DNA of 64,000 nt. Source: Anaeramoeba flamelloides. Taxonomy: Eukaryota; Metamonada; Anaeramoebidae. The stretch is taken from positions 1,674,001 through 1,738,000 of the forward strand of contig JANTQA010000010.1 of NCBI GenBank assembly GCA_027625915.1, written 5' to 3'. This document shows, one piece after another, positions 13,372-27,300 of this stretch; positions within the stretch are counted from its first letter, which is position 1; every line of letters begins with the position of its first letter. The notes beneath the pieces were generated by a model. That model was given only the letters and a program-made list of their open reading frames with translations, searched no databases and was not told the DNA's origin. A program made the position numbers and the translations under genes.

Positions 13372-16300
13372 TTATTTCTCATCTAAGCACCAAGCGTTTT
13401 CTTTTCTAATTTCCTCTTCTTCTTCCTTTGTAAAATCATTTTTAATTTTAAATCTTTTTCTGATTTCTTCAGGTGATCGGCATTCTTTAATCAAATTTGC
13501 TACAGTTTTGCAACACACATCAAGAAGTGGTTTTATATCTAAATAATTTGCTGCCTATTATAATAAAAAAAGAAAAGAGGGGAGAAGAACAAAAAAAAAA
13601 AAAAAAATAGCCAGTAATATAAATATATGTCTTTCGCTACAATTTCTGTATTTTTTATTTTTTTCTAATTTTGAGTTATCAACACCAAAAATAATATTGA
13701 CTCTTATTTGGAGATTAAAAAATGAATGGGGTTTTTTGATCAATAAGCTGATAAAGAAAAAAATTCAAAGATAATAAACTGAAACATTTTTTACTTATTG
13801 TGAAAACATGATTAAAAATCTATTAATTTGGAATTGAATGAAGAGTAATTTTTGAAATTTGAATTAAACGAGGTAAAAAAAGTTTTGTTAATCTTTTATT
13901 TTTTGATCATAAGAGATTTATAAAAAAATGATTTGTTTTGAAAAATGAAATTCCTCGAAATAGTACAATTTTTCGAAAAATAAGAAGATATTCATTTTTT
14001 TTGGAATGATTTTTTCGAAAACTTTCTTAACAATTTAAAATTTTAAAGTATAAAAAGGATATTTAGCTTAGAGTAAGAATATAAAACTGTATTTAATTGA
14101 TTTTTTTGAAGTGAAATTTTCTCTTTAAAAATTCAAATCTTCAATAAACATCGGGTGATGTGGTACTTATTTTTTTTAATGAGATTGACTTTTTGAGATT
14201 ATTTATTACAAGTAAGTTGGAAAAAATTACAAATAAACTCTGAAAGAAAACCATTTATAACTTGAATGTTTGGTGGTAGTTAGATTTTATCTTTTTTTTT
14301 GATTTTAGAAAATAACAAAAAAGATAAATTTAATTCCACAACTCAGAGAAAGAATAGTTTAATTTCCATTTAGGTTTTAAAACTATTTTGTTTTGGTTAT
14401 ATGTATTCCACTCGGTAAATAAAAAAAAGGAGTTGTGTTTTTCATTTGATTTTTTTTCAAATGAAATTTTGTTTTTAACAAAAAAATAAAAAAGTTTTCT
14501 TTCTTTGTACCAATTCCCCAAGGAAAACCAGCAAATTCGCACCCTTTATTGACTGATCTTTAAATTATTTTGATTTGAGAAACTAAAAAATAAAATAAAA
14601 CGAGTTGAAAATATTATTATTATTTTCAATTTATTATCAAAAGTTTCTGGGGGTTTGTTGAACCAAAATCGTGAATTAATAGATAGGTTTAACAATATTC
14701 TAATCAAATTTAGATTTTTATATTCATTAAAATAAATTCTTCAAAAAAAAAAACATTATACCCATATATTAAGAAATTTGATTAAGAAATACAAAAGAAA
14801 TTAAGAGGTTTATTAGATTATGAAAATATGAGTATTTTTATTATACTTTAGTTATGAATGATTTATTTTATTCAACAAACAATGTATTTTTATATTTATT
14901 TTCGTTTTTTTTTTTTTAGGGGGGGTAAGTACATTTTACAACGTTTGAGTTTTTCAGTGTATTTAGAAATTGAAATTTGAAAAATAATTTCTTTATCAAA
15001 ATATATTGATTGTTATAATAAAAAATACATGAGTGTGAATATATTCGAGAATAATATATTTTCAAATCAACCACAAAATGGAATTCAAAAAAATGAAAAA
15101 ATTGAGCTTGAAAAAATAAATAAAAATCATTAATTTATTGATTTTATCTTTTACATTTGGTATAATCACTTCTTCTTTATTACCCAATTGTTAATTATTA
15201 ATGGAAATAAAAAAAAATTGAAAAATTATTTGAGAAACAAATTAGTTTTAATTTCTAAAGAATTCTCAAAATAAATTTTAATTTAAATTTTTATTTAACT
15301 AATCTAATTTAGATTTGGGAAAAGAAAAATAGGATATTTTTTAGATACCTTCTTCAGAAATAAAGATTTATTGGGTGATTTTTTTGGTTTTAAAACGTTT
15401 ATTCTGGAAGCTAATTCTCAAAAACCAAAATAATTACGAATATTGCTTTCAATTTTTTCTCTATTTTTCTTTTTCTTTGGGTTGAATCTTTTGTAAACTC
15501 CAATTCAAAATTTTTAACACACCAAAATTCAATTTTTGAAAAAAAAATCTTATTAAATTAATTCTATAAGAAATACCAAATCAGAGCCATTCTGTAATTG
15601 AAATGTTAACACTTATTTATAAATTACAATACTCACAAAACAAAAAAGAAATAATTATCAATACTAATAAATTATAGGTGTGTTTAAAATTTTGGAGAGG
15701 GAAAAACAAAAAAAGATCCATTGGTAAATTTGTTTAAATGCTTTTAGGATTATTGATGGATCAATAACCAGATATCAACAACTAATTTTATTTGAGTTCT
15801 TCTATTTGGAACTTGAATTTAACCTAATATCAACTGTTCGAAAAAAGTTTGATCAAACGAAACAGGTTACGTAATTCAAAAAATTAAATGAAAACAAAAA
15901 ACTAAAAGAGGAAAAAATGATTTTCCTATTTCACAAAAATCAAAATTATTTCCAATTTGAATGAAATTGTATTATTGTGATTGTTTTAGCTGTTTTAACT
16001 GTGTGAAAAAATTTGAATTTTAGTTTGTTTTTTTTATTGGATTTCAATAATTTGACCCTTTTACTTTGATCTTATGTACAGTATTTTTTGTTTTGGCTTG
16101 TATTGATAGCAATATTTAAAAAAGAATTTTGAAAACAATTTTTTAAGAGGACTTTTTAGTCGAAAGAAAATAAATAGCAATATGAATGAAAATTTAAAGG
16201 TAATCTCTTGTTTAAACTCTTCCTATTTAAGAAGGAAGGAATAGAGGTTGTATAAAATTAGTTTTGATTAATTTTTTTTTTTTTACATTCTCTGATTTAA

Positions 16301-18163
16301 CAAATTTATCAGGAAAAGGTGATTTTTCTTGTGTGGTTGTAACAAAAGAAAAGATTTCTTTAAATTTTACACATCTTCTCAGGTTTATTTTTTTGGTTTA
16401 CAATTTGGTTAATTTCCAAGATAAGTGATATATTTTCTAGATCGAAAACCTAATTAAATAAAACCAAAAATTTAATCAAAAAAACAGTTAAAAAAAATTG
16501 AAAATTTAAGGATTCAGCCCTGATTTATTTTTATTCTTTTCACAAATAGAGTAGCGAATGGGGCTTTGGGTTTCAAAGTTTCAATATCTGGTGGCATTCA
16601 TAAATCTTTTTTTCAGTCATTTTGGAAAAAATTAAAATTTTACAAAATGTGAAAACCAACCTGCTTCTTTGATTAGTTTTGAACTGTAAAATGTAACTTG
16701 AATTAAAAAGTTTAATAAATAAAGATTGGTTTGTTAATATCTTATTTTAGATTAAAATTAATTTAAACCTAAATGTGAGATATGTTTTATGTTTCCTTAC
16801 ACGATCATGAAAAAATTTTGTCAAAAAAAAATTAAATATTTGCTAATTTTATCCTTTTTAATAACTTCAATTAGAATAAACACTATTGGTTAATAAAGGA
16901 TCTTTGATCAAAAATTATTTTTTCAAGATATTTTACCATTTAAGTTGGAAAATCCAATTTTTCAGTAATATTCTATTTTTTTTTCAAATTTAATAGTAAA
17001 AAATTTGAAAACTTTTTTCTTCACAAATAAGAAGTCTTTTTATTATATTTTAATAGTATTTTAAATATGATGAATATCTTTCAAATGGGGAATCAATTAT
17101 TTTGACTATTAAGGAATTATTTGGTATTTTAAATTGGAAAAAATATTTTTTCCAGGATTTTCCAATATATATCAAATATAACAAGTGATGTAGATCTGGA
17201 AAAATATAGCATCATTTTGGATATTTTATCTCATATTTTTTCTTGAGAAAAATAACAAATTGATTTGAAATGACCTTATTTTGTTCGAGAATTTTCCCAA
17301 AATTTTTGTTTTTATATCTTAAAACAATTTCTTTCAAATCCAAAACAAAATTTGCAAAAAACCAAAAAATTTGTAATATTTTGTCTTTCCTTTTACTGAG
17401 AATCAATTAAATAATTTCTATTGAAAAATATATTGAATTCCAATTATCTGAGCATTGAAATCAAATTCAGATACTACCTTAGTCAAATTCATTCAATAAA
17501 TGTAAAAATTCCAAAATTTAAAAAATGCACAAAGACCATCAACACGAACTCGGATTATTCTTGGGTAAAATGTAAGATCCACAATTAACAACAATTTTCC
17601 AAAATTTCAGTTTTTGTGATCCATTCATTTGTTCGGGAAAGGAAGTGAAAAAAATTTGTAAGAAATATTAAAAAGTCGTAAAAAAAAAAAAAAAAGAAAT
17701 TTACAAGAATAAGCTCAAAAAGAATAGGCTGTTCAACATTACAAAAAGTTTGATCCCAGGGGTCAATGTCGTCAGTCCTCCTTTCGTATTCGTTTTCATT
17801 TTCAGTTAGGTTCTTTGGGGATGGGTGGTTGTAATGGTGTTCACAATAATGAATTACCCGTTCCAAGATCTCTCCTTTTACATTTTCAATTGGTATTGCT
17901 GTGTTTTCGTCTTCAATGGCTTTTGTTACGTTTTATGTTCGGAAAATAAAAGTTAAATAAGCCAAAAGACGGCCAGAAACCGAATGGAGGAGATTGAGTT
18001 ATTGGTCTTTTGTTTTTTGTTTGTTTGTTTTTGAAAAAAGAAAGATTGAAATATTACCTTCAAGAAGATTTTTAATGGTTTGTGACATAGCTGCAACTTC
18101 TCTATCAACTTCAAATTCTTGACTGTCAGAGGACACAAGTTTAATTTTTCCTAATTCTGTCAT
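13372..18163 (-). CDS. SKP1, SCF ubiquitin-ligase adaptor, 3 exons
   Basis: Exons are 18163-18058, 17919-17705 and 13554-13372 on the minus strand, in phase, giving about 167 residues, close to the usual SKP1 length. Exon 1 starts [20 protein letters not shown], the BTB/POZ-fold N-terminus. Exon 2 has [20 protein letters not shown] and ends [11 protein letters not shown]. Exon 3 begins [20 protein letters not shown] and ends with [20 protein letters not shown] then WCLDEK, the conserved F-box-binding tail. SKP1 links the cullin CUL1 to F-box substrate receptors in SCF ubiquitin ligases in the nucleus and cytoplasm. Intron 1 is 138 bp. Intron 2 is 4149 bp and splits the invariant [13 protein letters not shown] stretch. 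All motifs are intact, so the gene is probably functional. Confidence 0.95.
13555..17703 (-). other. 4.1-kb intron 2 of SKP1
   Basis: The minus-strand donor GTAAATTTC follows the ELIL codons and the acceptor AATAG precedes GCAGCAAAT, phase 0. The interior is AT-rich without credible exons; one short dispersed repeat (H1, about 17174-17257) is shared with 49128-49208. A decayed foldback or LINE origin for the rest cannot be shown by eye. Confidence 0.88.
17174..17257. repeat. Dispersed repeat H, copy 1
   Basis: About 84 bp, sharing AAATATAACAAGTGATGTAG, ATATAGCATCATTTT and CATATTTTTTCTTGAGAAAA with 49128-49208, with about five differences. Sequence outside the block does not match. Function and ends are unknown. 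Confidence 0.6.
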
Positions 18164-21100
18164 TTTGAGACCAAAAAGAAGTAAAAAAGAAATAATAAGA
18201 TAAAAAATGGTTTAATTTTGCTGAAATTTGCTTTCTCAAAATAATTATTGTTGTTGTTTTTGGTAACTAAACAAAAACCTTGTTTCAATATAAGGTATAA
18301 ATCAGGATTATTTTATCTATAAATTAACAAACTAGTTGTTTTGTATAGCTCTTCGTTAATATTTCTATGTAATATATTTCGAGAAATGAACAGAGTTTTA
18401 TGTAAAGACTAAGATTCAGTTAGAACAACATTTTGTAAGTTTTAATCTTGGTAATAAAAATCTTTTTGACTAAATTGTCTTACAAACTTGATATATAATA
18501 GCTAATTACTGGTCTGGAAATATAAGTAGTTTCGTTTCAAATATATTTTTTAGGAGTACCACAAATGTTTTCATTTCATTTTCGTTAAGATTCTTAAGAA
18601 CCTTTATCCAAAGATCAAATAATTATTTTAAAAAAACAAAACCATTTTTTAAAGTTCTTATTATATGTTCTTTTGTAAATTTCTTAAAAGAATAAATTAA
18701 TTAAGAATAGTCTTGATTTATTGGGTGGGGTTTTAATTCTTTTATACTAATAATCGACTGCAAAGAAAAACTAATTCAATAAATATCATCTGAGGATTAT
18801 TTTTAAGGACTTTATTAGTGAGTTTTTAGGGGATATAAAAAAATAAAAACAAAAAAAGTTCCATTTTTCTTTAATATAATTACATTAAGATAATTGGTAA
18901 AGGATCACATTTCCTTTAATCAATCAAAAGGGTGGGTATTTGTGATATATATTCAGAATAATTTGGAACATACACCCTTAATATTGTAAAGTTAAAATCT
19001 ACAATAAAAAATAACGAATAACTAATCTATGTTTTCTACTTCATAGGAACTTTAAATTTAGAATAAAATATCTCAATTTCGAATTATTTCTTCTAAAGGA
19101 TGTTTTTCTAAAAGAAAAAGAAAAAAAAAAAACATAAAATGTTTTTATCGTTTAGGGGATTGTGTCTATCATAGATTCGTTGATAATGAAAGTGCATCAA
19201 CATGAAAGAGAAATCGTCTTCATTGTTTTTTAGTTTAAATGATTTTAAAAAATCTTCTATGAAATTTTATTGAAGAATAAATTCTTAAATTTTTAATATG
19301 TCCTTAATATAAAAAAGCACTATTTTTTTCTGATTAATATTTTTCCAAATCTAGCTTATAATTTAATTCAATTAAACACTGTTATAAATTTTTTGAATAA
19401 AAAACCTTTGGCTCTTGAATTTCGAAAATATTTTTTGAAATTAATGTTTTCTTTTTTATTTTTTTTTTTGAAAAATTGGTGTTGAGCAAATGTTGAAATC
19501 AAAGAATACGTTAATATATTAAATTAGAATATTTTCCAGAGAGTTTATCTTTTATAATTTTTTTTTTTTTTTAATTATACCATTTATAAATAAAAAAAAA
19601 CATTTCATGACCTAATTAGTCCCTTTTGTGAAAAGAAAATTCACATAATTTAGAATTTCTTTTAGTAACTAAGTATAAATAAGATTTTTTATATAAAAAT
19701 ATACATAGTTTCAAGTTTTCTTTCAATAATTTTGGCAAAGAAGGTTTTCAAGAAAAAGTTAAACAGAAACTTTATTTATTTTTATTTTTTCATTTAGTTT
19801 TTTTAATTTTTTTAATGGAAGGTATTTGATCAGTTTTCCAATTTTATTTTTTTTTGGGTCGTTAGGAAATATTGATCCATTAAAATTTATTGTTTTGGAA
19901 AATCTGTATTCTTAATTATTGATCCAATTCAAAAAATATCAATCCAAAATAATAGTATTCAGGAATTTAAAAATTAAGATTGTTCGATCGCTGACAAGTA
20001 AGTATTTTTTGATTTTTTTACTTTCAAAGATTTACTCAATAAATATTAATATAAAAACTTAAAGATTGGTTAATTTACTTTATATCTATTATATTTTTAA
20101 TTTTCAATATGATATCAAATCAATTTGTAAAAAAAATTGGCCAAAATAATCTATTAAGTTAATTATTTACCTTTTTAAAAAAAACGAATTTTTTAGTAAA
20201 CAATCTACATTTCGAGACAAATTTAAGAAATATATTTTTCAACTTTAAAGTCTGAATATTGATGATTCATTAATTATATTTGACTTGAAATGTCAATTTT
20301 TGATCTCAGTAATTCTGAAATTTTTGACTAATGCAAGGATTCTTTTTTAATTGATTCTAAGATCAACAAATCTTACAACTTGACTAATAGATTTTTTAGA
20401 GAAATTTGAAATATTCAACTCATATGATTTCCTTGAAATACTTAGCACAATATTTTGATTTTAGGCCACTTTGTGGTAGATTCTAATCCACGAAAAGACT
20501 AATAACTGCAAATAAAATATATTTTTTTTATCATCCTTTCTGTGTAAAATTTCTATCAAATTTAAATTTATTGAATCACCTAGACCACAATAAATATTTA
20601 ATTGCTGAAATTTATATTGAAATAATAATTAAAAATAATAACAAAATTCAAAATTTACTTTCACAATCAATACTCTCCAACATCAAACTAAAAATATATT
20701 TTCGAATTTTCAAGAATTAACTTAATTATTAATAAAAATATTAGGTTACTTTTTTTAGTTTTATCTAGGTAACATGCGAATTTTGGATTTCAAAAAATAG
20801 ACTTAATTTAATAATTTGTTTAGATGAAGCCAACTCATTCATTTCATCAGCCTAAACACAAATTCCATAAAAAAAAAAAATTTAAGATCTTAACAAGATT
20901 TCATTTTATTTCTTAAAAAAAAATACTAGTCCCTTAATTTATTTTTATTTTTACTTTATGTTTCTTTCAATCAAAACAAAAGTTTTTATTTTTTTAAAAA
21001 AAAAAGATTAATTTAAATATTTTAATTATTTTATAACCAATCTAACACAATAAAATGATGATTGTAATTTATATTTTCAAATATTTTTTATCTTTTAATG

Positions 21101-21304
21101 AGTTCATTAAAAAAAAAAAAACAAATAAATAAAAATGAAAATTACATAATGATGATAAATTGTTCTTTAAATTGATTTGTAATTAAAATTAAATATTATT
21201 ATTAATTTTATTATTAATATATTTATCTATTTTTAAAAAGCAATAAATAAATAAAAAAAAATAAAATTAAATCCTAAGATTAAAAAAAAAAAAATAAAAA
21301 AATC
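18164..21304. other. Intergenic region upstream of SKP1
   Basis: About 3.1 kb between the SKP1 start and the 3' end of the kinase/beta-helix gene. It holds family-A copy 2 (19299-19869). The remainder is A/T-rich without recognisable genes. The part next to 18163 presumably includes the SKP1 promoter, but no motif can be assigned. Confidence 0.6.
19299..19869 (-). mobile_element. Family A element, copy 2 (inverted)
   Basis: Reads TGTCCTTAATATAAAAAAGC at one end and a decayed TTAGGAAA at the other, flanked by TA. It matches copies 1 and 3 in reverse complement along its whole length (TTTTTTCTGATTAATATTT, GGTATTTGATCAGTTTTCCA). It provides an uninterrupted reference for the site where element B sits in copy 4. 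Confidence 0.7.
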
Positions 21305-24300
21305 TTATTTGTTATTATCATTTTTGACCCCCTTCGGTATATCATTATTTTTCAAGATTGGGAAACAATTTTTCATTATTCTAAACTGGAAAACTTTATT
21401 TTGGTCAACTTTATTTTGTGCAAATTTACCTTTACCTTTAACACAAATCAAAATACCACCGCCTTCATTTTCTGTGATTGAATTCATGACAAATTTGGTA
21501 TCTGAGCCTGATTCGACATCGATTCCTCTTTTCTCATTTCTTTGTATTTTATTATTTTGGATGCCGCCTAAGGAATTGCTTCTAGCAATAAAGCCAGAAC
21601 CAAAATTTTCGAAGATTAAATTGTTCTCGAATATGGGATCTGAACTGTTTTGGATCAGGACGCCACTTAATTTATTTTTATAAATTTTATTTTCATTGAA
21701 TTCGCCTGTAGATTTCTTGTATAAAAAGATTCCTGTTTCCTTATTCAAATAGATTTTATTATTTTTCACAATGGGCGCACTGTTGTTGCATGCGATTCCT
21801 GATTTAAAATTTGAATAAATTAAATTCTTAAACAGAATGGGTCGATTAGCTTTTAACAGGATCAGTCCATCAACTTGATTTTCATAAATTTTACAATTTT
21901 CAAATCTTGGGGAAGAATTGTTTTTTATTTCGACGCCATGCAATTTGTTATAAAAGATATCACAATTTCTGATGGTTCCCTTGGAGTTTTCTCGAATTTG
22001 GAAACCGCTGTCTTGATTACAAAATATTGATGAATTTTCAATTCTAGGATTTGAACTTCCCGTAATGCAAATGCCTTGGTATTTGTTCATAAAGAAATAG
22101 CAATTCTCAAAGTTGCCCTTGGCCTTATTGAAAAGCGCACATCCGACGTTTCCATGGTGGATAAAGCAATTGGTAATAACAGGATCCGCGCCCCTACTAA
22201 TTCCAAGGCACGCTGCGCCATCACCGGAAATATCACAATTGTCCAATTCCAAATTACCAGATAGAATCTCGATGGCAAAGTGTTGCGCGCCTCGTTTCCG
22301 AAATTTGATATTTGAGATCGATCCCTTGTTGCTTTTAAAGGAGAGCACACTGCCCTTTTCGTATTCAATAATCACGCCATTGTTTTCGTTTACTAGCCCC
22401 ACAATCTCGATCTCGTTCGTATTAATAATTAATTGTTCAAAATAGATTCCAGGCTCAATGTCAATTCGATCTCCATATTTGGCCTTTGCTAATGCCTGTT
22501 CAATAGTGTCACATTCCTTTCCCTTGCCTACAGTAATTAAATTTCCTCCATATTTTGGCTTTGCTGTAAATATTTCGTTATTTTTTGGGTATATTAAATT
22601 TGAAAATGAAAATTTTGGTTTTTTTAAAATTCCCATTTTATTTAGCCTTTGCTTTGTTTGTTGAGAAAAATCATCAGTCATTGTAAAAAAATTCTGCTTT
22701 ATCATTTCTTGATTAACTTCCTCTTGGAAAATTTCCTTTTCTGTTTTTATTAATTCCTGAATTATTTCATTTAGCCTTTTATAAATTATCCTAAATGTTG
22801 GCCTTAATTCTGGATCTTCGTTCCAACAATCACTAATCAATTGCTTTAAATTGTTATTTAGAGATGTTGGGAATTCTGGTCTAAATGGTAAAATATTTTT
22901 TGATTTTTGATTTTTGCTTGACAAGAAATGCTTTCTAATGATCTCATAATTAGAAACATTAGGATATATTTCTTTTTTAGTAATTAATTCATAAAGTAAA
23001 ATACCAAACGAATAAATATCTGCAGAATATGAAATCTTTTCCTTTCTCACAATCTAATTTTTATTTTTAATTGTTAGTTGTTTTTATGAATAAATATGAA
23101 AAAAATGAATGCATATAGGATTTAGATTTAAATGAATATTATAAATATTTTTAATTTTAAGGTATTATTTTAAAATATGGAAAAAAGAATTTTGTAAAAA
23201 AGTGTCGATAATGATCAAATATTTTTGGATTTTTTAAAATCGATAAATTATTTAACTGTAGTTATCACAATTTAAAAATAAATTTGAAAAATTGAAATAA
23301 CAATCAATTAATTTTTATAATTTTAACGAACAATTAAAAGAATCTATCTTTCAGTTTTTAGCATCACCCTAGATTAGTTTATAATCAAAGTATATTGCAA
23401 TTGAATGTAAATAATATTAGTGTTCTAGATGTTTCAAATAGTTTATGTGAAATCTAGTAGTAATATTATTGAACAATAAATTATTAGAATTTTTTACTAA
23501 AGGATCACAATTAAAAATTCTTGATTTTTTCAAATTTTTTTTTTAATTACTTTTTCCAAATCTAAAAATAGAAAGACAAAATACATAGTATTCTGGTATT
23601 TTAAAATTTAAATTTAGAACTTCCAAAAGTAACTATTTTTTTAATTTTTTTATTTCAAGATTTTGTCGATAATTATCAACATAAAAAACCCAAAGATTGA
23701 TTATTTTTTTGTTTCTATTCTATTAAAATAATCGTATTTTCAATATATTTCCAAGATTTTTTTGCTAAAAATAATCTATTTAATTAATTATTTAATGTTT
23801 TTCAAAAAATAGAATTTTTTAGCTTTAATCTAAATTTCACCATAAATTTAAGTAAGATATTTTTCTTCAATAAAAATGTATGTATATTGATGATTCAACA
23901 TTTAAATTTGTCTTAAAATGTAGGTTTTTATTTATGTTTTTGTTTTTGTTTAGAAAATCTAAACTATTTCCGAAAAAGCAGGGAAAATTTATTTTAAAAT
24001 ATCGTGATTATAAAACTTCAATTGTAATATTACAATTCAAATATCCAAAATTTTTATTAAAAATCATTAATAGATTCTTCTTAATAATTAAATTTGTTTG
24101 TTTATAATGTCGTACTTTAAATTAAAGATATAAAAGTTTCTGATCACAATTTTATATGATATTTTTTAACGGGTGAAAATTGACGTTTATTTTTTTCTTT
24201 TTGATACTAAAAAAATTCGTTTCCTTAAGAGGTGTAATCTTGATAAAATATATCAGAGAAAGAATGGAAAAACTTATAACTGCATTTTTTTTGTTTAAAA

Positions 24301-27300
24301 AATAGTTTTGTATCCGTTATTATATTGTATATTTTTTTTTAAAATTGATTGAGCCTTGTTTTCACCATTCAAAAGTATTTGTAAATTTTTTTTAACTTTT
24401 TTAAATATTTTGATGAACATATTTTGAAATTCCAATCATAGCTATTGATTCAAATCAGTATTATCATTTCTCTTAATTTGGTATTGCCGATTTTCAAATG
24501 AATATGAATTCTTCCAAAGAAAATATTATTCGAAATATAAAAAAAAAAAAAATGGCCAACTTTTTTTGAAATATCTGATTAATTTTCTAATCAAAATAAA
24601 AAACGAAAAAAAAAGCTAAAGACACTTTCGTAGAATTCAAAAGAATAGATTTAAATCCTTGATTTTACTTAATTATTTTAAATTCTGGAAAATCTAACAA
24701 CTTTCCAAACATAATTTAATTCTGGTTTTTTATATTTGAGTAATAAACTGAAAATTTATTTTCCGATTGATTAATTCGGTAATTATCTAATGCAATTTCT
24801 AATTATTTTTAAATGTTTGGAGTTCAATTAATATTTTCAAATTCTTTTTTTCTGAAAAGAAGATATTTAATTAATTCATCAAAACCTAACTATTTTAATT
24901 TTTGAATTGATTTGAACCTTCTTTTATATATAGTTATTCAAGCAGAATCAATTTCAGCTTCATTTTTCGAAATAAATCTGGGAGAATTTATGTTTATAAA
25001 GAAAAAATATGTATTTTTTTTATATTAATCCAAGTATCAATTCTTTTAATATCAGTTTATGTTCAGATCAAATATTTCTAATCCATATAATAGTTGACTA
25101 TGTGAAACTGCCTGATGGAAATTGAATTTTTAATCCATTAGAAAAATTACTATCATTTAAAAATATGAAGTACTTTTTTAAAATTATTATCGACCTTTTT
25201 GAAAGTTGAATTTTAAGTGGGTTTTTTTATCTAACTAATTTACAAAGGATTTAACATTTTCTTTTTGTATTTAATTTTTTTTTTATTTTTTTCATTATGT
25301 GAATTCATGGAAAAATCTCTTATTATATATTAATTGATAATTTCTGAAATTGAAAATTGATTTCTATTAGTGATCTTTTCATAATTAAAATCAGATCATC
25401 TGCAAACATTTGGACATATAATGACAGGATTTGATTTTTTCTAAAAGAAAAAGAGAAATAAAACCAAATAATAAAGGAGATAATGGATTTGCCATTGATA
25501 AACACCTAATCCTTCTTTTGATCAATAAGAAGTCTTGGAGATATTTTTAATTCCTGTTTTATTTTTAATAATTTTTTTAATTTATTGAAAAAAGTATAGT
25601 GAAAGATGGATAGAGTCAAAACATTTTTTGTATATCTATTGTTACTATCTAAATATTTTCTTTTTAATTTGTTGTTTATTTTTTTGAATTTTTTCAATAA
25701 ATTTAGAGCTGCTATTCTCGTATATAATTAGTTTTTCAAAAATCCAAATTAATTTTTTGAAACTAAATCCCAGGAATCTTGTATTCCTGCATATAATGGT
25801 TTTTGAAAAAATATTGGGTAGTTTTTTATTGTTTCAAAAAAACATTTCAAATTTGTGTAGTTCAATAAAAAGAAAATTAAGTTCTGAAATTCATTTTCAT
25901 TTGTTTGTAAGGTGTTGTTTTCAGATACATTCTTTATATGTATATACAAAAAGAAAATTCCGAATTATTAATAACAGTAAAAAAAAAAAAAAATTCTTAC
26001 TTCAGGTGCTAAATATGGTAAAATATATTTTGGATCGCTAATTTGTAATGGATCATAATCAAAATCTGTATTTCCAAAATTTATATTAATTGGTACTATT
26101 TTTGAATCTTTTTCAATTAATATAATTCCCTTTGGATTTAGAAATCCATGGAAGATATTATTTGTATGCAAATAATACATCGTATTAGCAATTTTTGATG
26201 CAATATCTAAGCATAAGGAGAATGGAAGATTAGAGTTTTGAGAATTAAGATAATTAAATAATAATCCACCATCTTCAATTTGAATGATAATTGAAAATTT
26301 TGGTTCTAAAACAATCCCAAGACATTTTATGATATTTGGATGACTTAGAGAACTATTTAATTTTTTTTAGATCAATATTAAAATTGAGTAAGTTATAAAA
26401 AATTATAAGAATTATTTTATATATATATATATAAAAAAAAAGGTAATTAATAAGAATGTGAAAAGTAGAGTGAAAAAAAAATAAAAATAAAAAATTAATT
26501 GTTTTTTAAAATTTACATTAAAGTTATTGCTTCTTTTTTGTTTTTTTCTAACATTTTTTTATTATTTTCATTGTCTTGGTTCAATTGTTTAATAATTACT
26601 TTAGTTTCCTTAAATGTGCCCAAATGCCAAGATGCTAAACCATCTGAAAATAAGAATTTGTTTAATGTAATTTCAGTATTACTAAACACTTTTAAAACAG
26701 TTTCAAAGTTATCCTTTGGCCTTAGATCTTCAATATCTTGTAATTCTGATTGAATATCTTCTTTTAAATCCTCTAATTCAATAGTTTCATTTGGATTAAA
26801 ACTTTGATACTTTTTAAAAAACTCTTGAAATTTTTCAGAGTTTTGCAAAATTTTATTAATATATTTTTTAATGAAAATATAATCAAAATCTATTAATTGT
26901 TGTTTTTATTGTTGTGGTAGTAGTGGTGGTGGTGGTGGTTTTTGTTGTTGTTTTGTGTTTTTTATTTTAATTTTTTTTTTTTTCAATTTTTAAAAAGACA
27001 AATTTGGTAGAGATATGAATAAATAATTTTATTTTTTATTCTTGCTTTTGATTTTTTATTTCAAAAAAAAAAAAAAAAAAATTTTTAAAGGATTATTACT
27101 TTCATCTTTTTGATCTCCAGGCAAGGTTCCCCATTCTCCATCTATTTTGAATTCAAAACTTGAAGCCTTTTTCTGGAATAATTTATTTTGTTTTTGAAAA
27201 ATCTCATTTTTTATTGAAACTTTTGCAATTGTATTGAGCCAAGCTTCTTCTTTTGTGTGCTGCAAAATAAGTGATTTTGTTTTGTTTATTTGTCGTAAAA

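Larger units (their letters stand above)
23054..26000 (-). other. 2.9-kb intron 4 of the MLKL-like gene
   Basis: The minus-strand donor GTAAGA directly follows the APE codons of the kinase activation segment; the acceptor ATTAG precedes ATTGTGAGAAAGG, phase 0. Joining gives LAPE-IVRKEKISYSADIYSFG, a normal kinase continuation. The intron carries repeat F copy 2 and a degraded LINE reverse-transcriptase fragment. Confidence 0.85.
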